Of a DNA stretch of 7,481 bases, positions 1 through 5,256 are shown one piece after another. A model generated the notes under the pieces. It had not been told where the DNA came from. It did no database searches and was given only the letters and a program-made list of their open reading frames with translations. This DNA comes from Chloroflexota bacterium. GTDB taxonomy: Bacteria > Chloroflexota > Ktedonobacteria > Ktedonobacterales > Ktedonobacteraceae. Numbering within the stretch: position 1 is the first letter of the stretch; the number at the start of each line of letters is the position of its first letter. The DNA lies in the NCBI GenBank assembly GCA_027316975.1, contig DAHVFL010000224.1, forward strand, positions 1 through 7,481. Direction: 5' to 3'. The translations under genes and the position numbers were made by a program.

Positions 1-10
1 GAGTAGGAGG

Positions 11-80
11 TGTCATCCTGAGCGCAGCGAAGGATCTGCGTGCTGCCGACGAGAGATCCTTCGCTGCGCTCAGGATGACA
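11..80. repeat. Perfect 27-bp inverted repeat (dispersed palindrome, copy 1)
   Basis: Arms 11-37 and 54-80 are exact reverse complements around a 16-nt loop (38-53). Each arm also holds its own short inverted repeat, ATCCT (15-19) with AGGAT (31-35), and the mirror image in the right arm. A second family member lies at 4058-4129. It sits in the spacer 107 bp beyond the stop codon of the rhodanese gene, so it could fold in that transcript's 3' end. No T-run follows on either strand, so it is not a classical terminator. Palindromes of this core are known as dispersed intergenic repeats in several bacterial phyla and often give spurious HPERSEG-type translations. Whether it is mobile or functional cannot be told from here. 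Confidence 0.9.
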
Positions 81-186
81 GCCTCTGGCGACCGGCGCGT
101 TTCAAGAAACCTACGAGTGAAAGTCCCTGGCTATCCAGCCAAAGTTCGCGCTTGTAGAGCTTGTCCCCGCTCTGGCTCGTTTGTGA

Positions 187-1071
187 TTACGGCTTCTCAA
201 TAGGCGCGCGTACCAGGTTGCCCCATTCTGTCCACGAACCATCGTAGTTGCGCACCTGCGGATAGCCGAGCAACTCCGTTAGCACAAACCACGTATGCGC
301 GGAACGCTCACCGATACGGCAATATGTGACCACGTCATTCGCGGGATTGATGTCCTTGCCCCCATAAATCTGTCGCAGTTCGTCCGCGGACTTGAAGGTG
401 CCGTCGGGATTGGCTGCGGTGGCCCATGGAATGCTCTTGGCGGTTGGGATATGCCCGCCGCGCTGCGCTCCCTCCTGCGGGTAATTGACCATGTGCAGCA
501 GTTCGCCGCTGTACTCCTGCGGAGAACGCACATCGATCAAGCGGCGATTGGCGTCTCTCAGGCCAGTCAACACATCGTCGCGATAGGCGCGGTTGGACTC
601 ATTGCGGGCCGGTGCATGGTAGGCGGTTGCCGTAAAATGCGGGATATCTTTGGTCAGAAGTCTTCCCTCCGCCTCCCATTTGAGACGCCCGCCATTCATG
701 ATCTTCATGTTGGCATGGCCGTACATGCTGAACAGCCAGTAGGTATAGCAAGCATACCAGTTGTTCTTATCACCATACAGCACAATCAAGGTATCGTTGC
801 TGATACCCCAGCGGCTCATCAGTTTTTCAAAGCCCTGCTGATCGATGAAATCGCGCGTAACAGGGTCCTGCACATCGACATGCCAGTCGAGTTTCAACGC
901 GCCCTGCACATGACCGATTTCGTATAAAAGCACATCTTCTGATGCTTCGATCAATCGCACGTTGGGATCGTTCAAATGCTCCGCAACCCAACTTGTCTCA
1001 ATCAGCGCATCAGGATGCGCGTACCCGGACGCGGCATTGGCTGCCGGAGTCGTGGTTTCTGTCCATGACAT
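187..1071 (-). CDS. Thiosulfate sulfurtransferase, tandem rhodanese domains (SseA/CysA-like)
   Basis: Predicted cytoplasmic sulfurtransferase that moves sulfane sulfur from thiosulfate (or a similar donor) to cyanide or thiol acceptors through a cysteine persulfide. There are two rhodanese domains. The N-terminal one (about residues 20-140) has GDKNNWYA (100-107) where the catalytic loop would be and no cysteine, as is normal for the inactive half. The C-terminal one (about 165-285) has LIDVRSPQEY (178-187), GHIPTAKSIPW (206-216) and the active loop CRIGERS with Cys251. NYDGSWTEWGN near the C-terminus is also typical of the CysA/SseA group. Length (294 aa) is normal. I chose ATG at 1069-1071 because GGAGG lies 9 nt upstream; the TTG at 1075-1077 would leave only 3 nt. 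No signal peptide is seen. It is monocistronic as far as the window shows. The physiological acceptor is unknown. Confidence 0.93.
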   Translation of the reverse strand: MSWTETTTPAANAASGYAHPDALIETSWVAEHLNDPNVRLIEASEDVLLYEIGHVQGALKLDWHVDVQDPVTRDFIDQQGFEKLMSRWGISNDTLIVLYGDKNNWYACYTYWLFSMYGHANMKIMNGGRLKWEAEGRLLTKDIPHFTATAYHAPARNESNRAYRDDVLTGLRDANRRLIDVRSPQEYSGELLHMVNYPQEGAQRGGHIPTAKSIPWATAANPDGTFKSADELRQIYGGKDINPANDVVTYCRIGERSAHTWFVLTELLGYPQVRNYDGSWTEWGNLVRAPIEKP

Positions 1072-1113
1072 ACTCAAGTTCCTCCCTGTAAATAGATGTA
1101 GTGGTATTCACAC

Positions 1114-1134
1114 GCCCATCTAGCTTAGATGGGC
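1114..1134 (-). promoter_or_regulatory. 9-bp perfect hairpin in the rhodanese 5' leader
   Basis: GCCCATCTA (1114-1122) and TAGATGGGC (1126-1134) are exact reverse complements around a 3-nt loop. It ends about 43 nt before the rhodanese ATG, and would lie inside the leader if the promoter at 1205-1233 is used. No T-run follows, so it fits a leader hairpin or a protein operator better than a terminator. Function is inferred from position only. Confidence 0.45.
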
Positions 1135-1204
1135 AAGAGAACTAGAACACGAGCGGCGCGCATTTCGCCGCCTCGTTTACAAGAACACAGCATATCCGCT
1201 TTAT

Positions 1205-1233
1205 ATTCTACTCCGCAGGTCGGAATTAAGCAA
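1205..1233 (-). promoter_or_regulatory. Candidate sigma70-type promoter for the rhodanese gene
   Basis: Read on the minus strand, TTGCTT (1233-1228) and TAGAAT (1210-1205) are separated by exactly 17 bp. The -10 matches the consensus at 5 of 6 positions, the -35 at its first three bases. Transcription would start near 1198 and give a leader of about 125 nt containing the hairpins at 1153-1171 and 1114-1134. There is no experimental support. Confidence 0.4.
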
Positions 1234-1286
1234 GGTATTTTTCCATGAAAAACCATGGGAACGCTGAAAGAGCGGTTGCCTTGCTT
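1228..1286. other. Nested inverted repeats able to form a three-way junction
   Basis: The outer arms AAGCAAGG (1228-1235) and CCTTGCTT (1279-1286) are exact reverse complements. They enclose two smaller stems side by side: CCATG...CATGG around aaaaac, and CGCT...AGCG around gaaag. The left outer arm overlaps the candidate -35 of the rhodanese promoter. It matches no riboswitch or ribozyme consensus that I recognise. It could be an operator, part of an RNA, or chance. Confidence 0.3.
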
Positions 1287-1385
1287 CCCGATACGTAGTG
1301 GAATCTCACTCGAAAATCGAAATGTATTAGATGCGTTTGTGTCTGAACATGTAATAAATGCATTGCATCAAAATTGATTTTATTA

Positions 1386-1414
1386 TTGTATTTTCAGCAT
1401 TGATTGGGTATACT
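1386..1414 (+). promoter_or_regulatory. Candidate promoter of the small membrane protein gene
   Basis: TTGTAT (1386-1391) is followed after 17 bp by TATACT (1409-1414), which matches the -10 consensus at 5 of 6 positions. It lies in an AT-rich tract and ends 45 bp before the start codon at 1460, giving a predicted leader of about 40 nt. The -35 matches only in its first three bases. Confidence 0.5.
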
Positions 1415-1459
1415 CTTTGCGTAGATCGTTTTTCTATTGCAGTGAAGGAGTGAACTACT

Positions 1460-1591
1460 ATGACAGTTTTTGTAATAGTCGCCATGCTGCTTTTTGCCCT
1501 TGGCCTCTGGTATGACAGCAGAAAACGCGCGGAAAAGCCGCCTAAACCACGCTTTCTCGTCATTGATACCCAGGAAAAAAAAGACGACTAA
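1460..1591 (+). CDS. Small single-pass membrane protein, 43 aa, unknown function
   Basis: I do not recognise this family. The frame starts with ATG, preceded at 9 nt by AAGGAG (1445-1450) and further upstream by a promoter-like pair, so it is likely expressed. Residues 3-18 (VFVIVAMLLFALGLWY) form one hydrophobic segment right at the N-terminus, followed by a basic stretch (residues 21-31 include R, K, R, K, K and R) and a charged tail ending EKKDD. The positive-inside rule predicts the N-terminus outside and the tail in the cytoplasm. There is no lipobox cysteine and no obvious signal peptidase site, so a membrane-anchored small protein is more likely than a secreted peptide. It is convergent with recD2, whose stop codon is 9 bp away. 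Toxin or regulatory roles are possible but unsupported. Confidence 0.7.
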   Translation: MTVFVIVAMLLFALGLWYDSRKRAEKPPKPRFLVIDTQEKKDD

Positions 1592-1600
1592 ATTACCCGG

Positions 1601-3919
1601 TCATTCCCATAGACCGACTTTTGCGAACATTGCTAGCCGCTCGGCCAGCCCTGTGTTGCGCTGTGTCACGCGATTATTTCTCACCGCGACTTCCAGAGCG
1701 CGAGGTTGACCGATGAGGATGCACAGGCGTTTGGCGCGTGTGATGGCGGTATAGAGCAGGTTGCGCTGGAGCAGCATATAGTGTTCGCGCGTGAGGGGCA
1801 TGACGATAGCGGGATATTCGCTGCCCTGGCTTTTATGCACCGTCACGGCATAGGCCAGCGTCAACTCGTCCAATTCGTGAAATTCGTAGCTGACAATGAG
1901 CGGCCCCGCTTCTTCCAGAAATTCGACTTTGACGGTAGAATTTTCGCGGTTGATAGCGCGTATCCAGCCTACATCTCCATTGAAGACATCTTTATCGTAA
2001 TCGTTACGCTGCTGCATCACCTTATCACCAACACGGAAGACGCGCCCGCCCCATTCTATAGTTGCCTGGGCATTCGGGTTGAGCTGCGCCTGCAACTCTT
2101 CATTTAAGCTGTTTACACCCAGTGGGCCGCGATACATAGGAGTCAGCACCTGGATATCGGTCATAGGATTAAGCCCGTAGTGCTTTGGGATGCGGTTCTG
2201 CACGAAATCGAGCACCAGCCGCTGGGCGCGCACAGGATTATCCTCGGCGATGAAATAGAAATCGGTCTTCTGCTCGCGTTGCAGGGACGGCATCTGCCCG
2301 GCATTGATGCGGTGCGCGTTGACCACAATCTGGCTCTGCTGCGCCTGGCGGAAGAGTTCCGTCAAGCGCACTGTAGGAATGGTCTCGCTGCGCAGTAGAT
2401 CGCGCAGCACATTGCCCGGTCCAACCGGCGGCAATTGATCGGCATCTCCCACCAGTAAGAGGTGCGCGTCAGGCGGCAGCGCTTTGAGCAAATGATAAAA
2501 GAGCAGGATATCGACCATCGAGACCTCATCGACTATCACAAACTGATACGGCAAGGGATTGGCCTCATTGCGCTGGAAGCTGTTATCGTGCGGGGCGTAT
2601 TCCAGCAAACGGTGCAGCGTCCTGGCCTGGTAGCCCACCGCTCCCCCCGTCGCCTCGGTGAGTCGCTTGGCGGCGCGGCCCGTCGGCGCGGCCAGCGCCA
2701 CATCGATAGCGCGTTTGCGCAGCACCATCAGCAATGCGCGCAAAGAGGTCGATTTGCCCGTTCCCGGCCCTCCGGTCAGAATGCTAACCTTTTTGCTGTA
2801 GGCCATCTGCACAGCTTCGCGCTGCTTCCCGGTCAGGGTCATAGTGCGGCTCTGCGCCAGGTAATCAAAGACCGCCTGCCAGTAGTTCTGGCTCACCGCG
2901 GGCAGTTTGCTCTCGCTGCGCAGCAATGCGCGCAGGATACGCGCCGAACCGTTTTCAGCGTGCCAGAAGGGGCCAAAATAGATGCGCTGCTGCGGTTCTG
3001 GCTCTTCGATTTCCGACCAATCGAGCGGGGCTTCCTCCGCATTTTCAGGCTGAACACGTTGCGATTGTGTTGACGAGATTGGAATTACTGGCAAGGGTGG
3101 TTCAACGAATACATCGCGTTCGTTTTTCAGTTGCTCCATCGCCTCTGCCAGCAAGTCACCGGAGGTTTCCAGAATCTCGGAAGAGCGGCGCAGCAATTCG
3201 TTTTCTGGCAAAAAACAATGCCCATCGTCGTTGGCCGCCTGCGCCAGCACGTATTTGAGGCCCGTTGCCAGGCGGGGAATGCTATCGCGCGGCAAACCCA
3301 GCTTGATGGCTATGTCGTCAGCCGTGCGGAAGCCGATGCCGTTCACATCCTGCGCCAGCTTATAGGGATTCTCGCGAATAACCTTGATCGACTCCTGCCC
3401 GTACTGCTTATAGATGCGCGTCGCCAGGTTCATGGAAACATCGTGCGATTGCAAGAACAGGTGTAGTTCCTTGACCTCGTTTTGCTCAGACCACGATGCA
3501 ATGATCTGCTCGCGGTCTTTCGCGCTGATGCCCTTGACCTCGCTCAAGCGTTCAGGCTGCTGCTCGATGATCGCCAGCGTTTGCTCGCCAAAATGCGCCA
3601 CGATACGTTCAGCCTTCTTTGGCCCAATGCCTTTAATCAGCCCGGAACCGAGGTAGCGTGTGATGCCTTCGGGCGATGCAGGCAAACGCTGCACAAACGT
3701 AGTAACATGCAATTGCCGCCCATATTTGGGGTCTTTCTCCCATTCCCCATCCACCGACAATAACTCGCCCACCTGCACACCGGGAAGCGTTCCCACAATG
3801 GTAGTCAGATCGTCACGAAACAATCGACCGCTATCGTTGGGCCGAAAACGCGCCACAGTATAGTGATTCTCGTCGTTCCGAAAGACAATACTTTCAACCG
3901 AACCTTCAAGCTTTGGCAT
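1601..3919 (-). CDS. recD2: ATP-dependent RecD2-type DNA helicase
   Basis: Superfamily 1B 5'-3' DNA helicase of the RecD2 type, which acts without RecBC in DNA repair and at replication forks. The 772-aa length fits the family. An N-terminal OB-like region (about 1-75, starting LEGSVESIVF) is followed by helix-hairpin-helix elements at IKGIGPKKAERI (95-106), VKGISAKDREQI (128-139) and VNGIGFRTADDI (192-203). The motor shows Walker A GGPGTGKST (383-391), motif Ia APTGRAAKRL (411-420), Walker B VIVDEVSMVD (461-470), motif III GDADQLPPVG (491-500), LTELFRQA (519-526, probable arginine finger R524), VTVHKSQGSEY (693-703) and LLYTAITRAKRL (721-732). All catalytic motifs are intact. A Pro/Glu-rich linker of about 35 residues (275-310) separates the HhH region from the motor. 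The ATG at 3919 gives the expected family N-terminus but has only a weak GGAA upstream. It is divergent from the methyltransferase gene. Confidence 0.96.
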   Translation of the reverse strand: MPKLEGSVESIVFRNDENHYTVARFRPNDSGRLFRDDLTTIVGTLPGVQVGELLSVDGEWEKDPKYGRQLHVTTFVQRLPASPEGITRYLGSGLIKGIGPKKAERIVAHFGEQTLAIIEQQPERLSEVKGISAKDREQIIASWSEQNEVKELHLFLQSHDVSMNLATRIYKQYGQESIKVIRENPYKLAQDVNGIGFRTADDIAIKLGLPRDSIPRLATGLKYVLAQAANDDGHCFLPENELLRRSSEILETSGDLLAEAMEQLKNERDVFVEPPLPVIPISSTQSQRVQPENAEEAPLDWSEIEEPEPQQRIYFGPFWHAENGSARILRALLRSESKLPAVSQNYWQAVFDYLAQSRTMTLTGKQREAVQMAYSKKVSILTGGPGTGKSTSLRALLMVLRKRAIDVALAAPTGRAAKRLTEATGGAVGYQARTLHRLLEYAPHDNSFQRNEANPLPYQFVIVDEVSMVDILLFYHLLKALPPDAHLLLVGDADQLPPVGPGNVLRDLLRSETIPTVRLTELFRQAQQSQIVVNAHRINAGQMPSLQREQKTDFYFIAEDNPVRAQRLVLDFVQNRIPKHYGLNPMTDIQVLTPMYRGPLGVNSLNEELQAQLNPNAQATIEWGGRVFRVGDKVMQQRNDYDKDVFNGDVGWIRAINRENSTVKVEFLEEAGPLIVSYEFHELDELTLAYAVTVHKSQGSEYPAIVMPLTREHYMLLQRNLLYTAITRAKRLCILIGQPRALEVAVRNNRVTQRNTGLAERLAMFAKVGLWE

Positions 3920-3949
3920 TCTGAACTATTCCGTCATATGATAGAGAGT

Positions 3950-3965
3950 GCATGATATTTCATGC
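3950..3965. promoter_or_regulatory. Short inverted repeat upstream of recD2
   Basis: GCATGA (3950-3955) and TCATGC (3960-3965) are exact reverse complements with a 4-nt centre. The element starts 31 bp upstream of the recD2 ATG and would overlap the start point of the candidate promoter at 3969-3997. It could be a repressor operator, though 6-bp arms can arise by chance. Confidence 0.3.
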
Positions 3966-3968
3966 TGT

Positions 3969-3997
3969 ATCTTAACACGAGGCCAGGGCAGGGGCAA
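3969..3997 (-). promoter_or_regulatory. Candidate recD2 promoter
   Basis: On the minus strand TTGCCC (3997-3992) and TAAGAT (3974-3969) are 17 bp apart, each matching the sigma70 consensus at 4 of 6 positions. The start would fall near 3962, giving a leader of roughly 43 nt. TATCAT closer to the gene (minus strand, about 3938-3943) is an alternative -10, but no -35 is seen in front of it. Confidence 0.28.
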
Positions 3998-4057
3998 GCC
4001 CCATAAGCGCTTCCTTCAGCAGATGTCCAGAGTGATAGCCCTGGTAGGACTGCCGGG

Positions 4058-4129
4058 CTGTCACCCTGAGCGCAGCGAAGGGTCTGACGCGCCGGACACC
4101 GGGACCCTTCGCTGCGCTCAGGGTGACAG
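4058..4129. repeat. Perfect 27-bp inverted repeat (dispersed palindrome, copy 2)
   Basis: Arms 4058-4084 and 4103-4129 are exact reverse complements around an 18-nt loop. The arms match copy 1 (11-80) except that ATCCT/AGGAT has become ACCCT/AGGGT at all four equivalent places, so both full-arm pairing and pairing within each arm are kept. The loop sequence is unrelated to that of copy 1. It sits between the divergent recD2 and methyltransferase genes, ending 70 bp before the methyltransferase ATG. Confidence 0.9.
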
Positions 4130-4199
4130 GCGTGGGTGTTGGCAGGTGTACCCGCACGGAAACCCTGGACCGCAAACAGTAAAGGATGTATAACAAACC

Positions 4200-5012
4200 A
4201 TGACAACTTCACCGCAGCCCACCAACAACGATAAAAAAGCCCGCGTGCAGGATTATTTTTCGCGCACAGCCGAGAGCTACGTTGCCAGTTTTTCACATCG
4301 CGCCGGCGACGACCTGCTGCGTCTGATCGAACTGGGCGAATTGGACGCGAGCCAGCAAGCATTGGATATCGCTACAGGCGGCGGGCATACCGCCCTGGCC
4401 GTCGCGCCCCATGTCGGGCAGGTCACGGTGACAGACCTGACACCGCGTATGCTTGAGAAGGCGCGTGAATTTATCTTGCAGCAGGGCATCACCAACGCCG
4501 TATTCCAGGTGGCCGACGCCGAACAATTACCCTTCGCGGATGCCACATTCGAGCGCGTAACCTGTCGCATCGCGGCCCATCACTTCCCCAGCATAGCGCA
4601 ATTCGTGCGCGAAGTAGCGCGAGTCTTGAAAACGGGAGGGGTATTTCTGCTCATCGATTGTATGGCTCCCGGCGACGTCCAACTTGATGTATTCGATAAC
4701 CGCGTTGAGAAGTGGCGCGACCCCTCGCATGGTCGCTCATGCACGCCTGAAGAGTGGCAGGTCTTTTTCCAGCAGGCGCGCCTGACTATTGTACATCAAG
4801 AATTTTTTCGCAAATCACACGACTATGACGATTGGACGGCCCGCGCGCAGGTACCAGCCCACGAAAAAGCGCAACTCCAACGGTTTATTCTGGAGAGCGA
4901 TCAACATATCCAACGGTACTTCGAGGTCAAACGCGCAGCAGATGGGCAGTTGGAGAGCTTCACCAACGACTTCATCTTACTGAAAGGCCGCAAAAAGGAA
5001 CACTCTCTCTGA
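4200..5012 (+). CDS. Class I SAM-dependent methyltransferase (UbiE/YcgJ-like)
   Basis: Predicted cytoplasmic small-molecule methyltransferase with a Rossmann-like fold that transfers methyl from S-adenosylmethionine; the acceptor cannot be read from sequence. Motif I, LDIATGGGHTALAVA (55-69), forms the SAM-binding loop. VTVTDLTP (75-82) supplies Asp79, expected to bind the ribose. DAEQLPFADATF (106-117) is motif II and RIAAHHF (123-129) follows it, as in Methyltransf_11/UbiE-like enzymes; RVLKTGGVFLLID (141-153) is the usual post-motif strand. The 270-aa length is normal, with a C-terminal half (about 155-270) that probably shapes the substrate pocket. The N-terminal YFSRTAESY (19-27) is also typical. 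AAGGA (4182-4186) lies 13 nt before the ATG, a rather long spacing, and no better start is in frame. No terminator is evident downstream. It is not UbiE itself with any certainty, since menaquinone genes are not nearby. Confidence 0.9.
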   Translation: MTTSPQPTNNDKKARVQDYFSRTAESYVASFSHRAGDDLLRLIELGELDASQQALDIATGGGHTALAVAPHVGQVTVTDLTPRMLEKAREFILQQGITNAVFQVADAEQLPFADATFERVTCRIAAHHFPSIAQFVREVARVLKTGGVFLLIDCMAPGDVQLDVFDNRVEKWRDPSHGRSCTPEEWQVFFQQARLTIVHQEFFRKSHDYDDWTARAQVPAHEKAQLQRFILESDQHIQRYFEVKRAADGQLESFTNDFILLKGRKKEHSL

Positions 5013-5070
5013 CCCCTTACAATGGCAGAAAAATTGTGTACTTCCCCTTACCCACTTCTTAACTGGTACC

Positions 5071-5103
5071 ATTTCACCACTTTTTAAGGAAACAAGGTGA
5101 AAT
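5071..5103. promoter_or_regulatory. 8-bp inverted repeat upstream of the regulator's -10 box
   Basis: ATTTCACC (5071-5078) and GGTGAAAT (5096-5103) are exact reverse complements with a 17-bp spacer. The right half-site ends about 27 bp before the TATAAT at 5130, where activators commonly bind, and no good -35 hexamer is present. It could be a dimeric activator site. This is inference from position and symmetry. Confidence 0.35.
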
Positions 5104-5129
5104 ACGTATGAATTTTCTACATCATAGGT

Positions 5130-5135
5130 TATAAT
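5130..5135 (+). promoter_or_regulatory. Candidate -10 box for the SARP-ATPase regulator gene
   Basis: A perfect TATAAT lies 121 bp upstream of the start codon at 5257. The best-placed hexamer 17 bp upstream (TATGAA, 5107-5112) is a poor -35 and no TGn extension is present, so the promoter would be weak or activator-dependent. The predicted leader is about 115 nt and contains the hairpin at 5184-5210. Confidence 0.42.
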
Positions 5136-5183
5136 GAACTTGTCTTCTGTAAGACGTGAGGGCAAAAAAGGGTAATTTCTCTC

Positions 5184-5210
5184 AAGCAGGCAATAATAAT
5201 TCGCCTGCTT
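5184..5210 (+). promoter_or_regulatory. Leader hairpin upstream of the regulator gene
   Basis: AAGCAGGC (5184-5191) and GCCTGCTT (5203-5210) are exact reverse complements around an AT-rich 11-nt loop, aataataattc. It ends 46 nt before the ATG and does not mask the ribosome binding site. No T-run follows on either strand, so it is not an intrinsic terminator. It may stabilise or regulate the mRNA leader, or be an operator. Confidence 0.42.
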
Positions 5211-5256
5211 CCAGCACGCGCGCAACCTTCTCTGTGGGGGGATAGGATATAAACTC

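Larger units (their letters stand above)
1072..1459. other. Intergenic region between divergent genes (388 bp)
   Basis: No credible coding frame is seen here. From left to right it holds the rhodanese ribosome binding site (about 1078-1087, minus strand), a 9-bp-arm hairpin (1114-1134), a weaker GCGGCG/CGCCGC stem (1153-1171), a candidate minus-strand promoter (1205-1233), a nested inverted-repeat element (1228-1286), an AT-rich tract from about 1350 to 1400 with the short palindrome ATGCA-T-TGCAT (1358-1368), a plus-strand promoter (1386-1414) and the ribosome binding site of the small membrane protein (1445-1450). Both flanking genes are therefore likely controlled from this spacer. Confidence 0.7.

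Noticed and set aside
132..145. TGGCT-atcc-AGCCA hairpin downstream of the rhodanese gene as a terminator
   Set aside because: The stem is only 5 bp and no T-run follows on the minus strand.
295..927. 210-codon plus-strand frame opposite the rhodanese gene
   Set aside because: It is a shadow of the rhodanese coding sequence, with no family resemblance and no ribosome binding site.
1327..1563. 78-codon minus-strand frame opposite the small membrane protein
   Set aside because: It covers the plus-strand promoter and leader, and has a composition typical of antisense translation. The plus-strand gene has the better signals.
4139..4144. TTGGCA as the -35 of a methyltransferase promoter
   Set aside because: It matches the consensus at 5 of 6 positions, but no acceptable -10 lies 16-18 bp downstream.
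3934..4362. Overlapping open frames on both strands through the spacer, with HPERSEG...LRCAQGD translations
   Set aside because: These are translations of the palindrome at 4058-4129. The frames read through both arms, lack ribosome binding sites, and overlap the methyltransferase or its promoter region.
5142..5155. GTCTT-ctgt-AAGAC mini-hairpin at the predicted start of the regulator transcript
   Set aside because: A 5-bp AT-containing stem is expected by chance and no conserved function is suggested.
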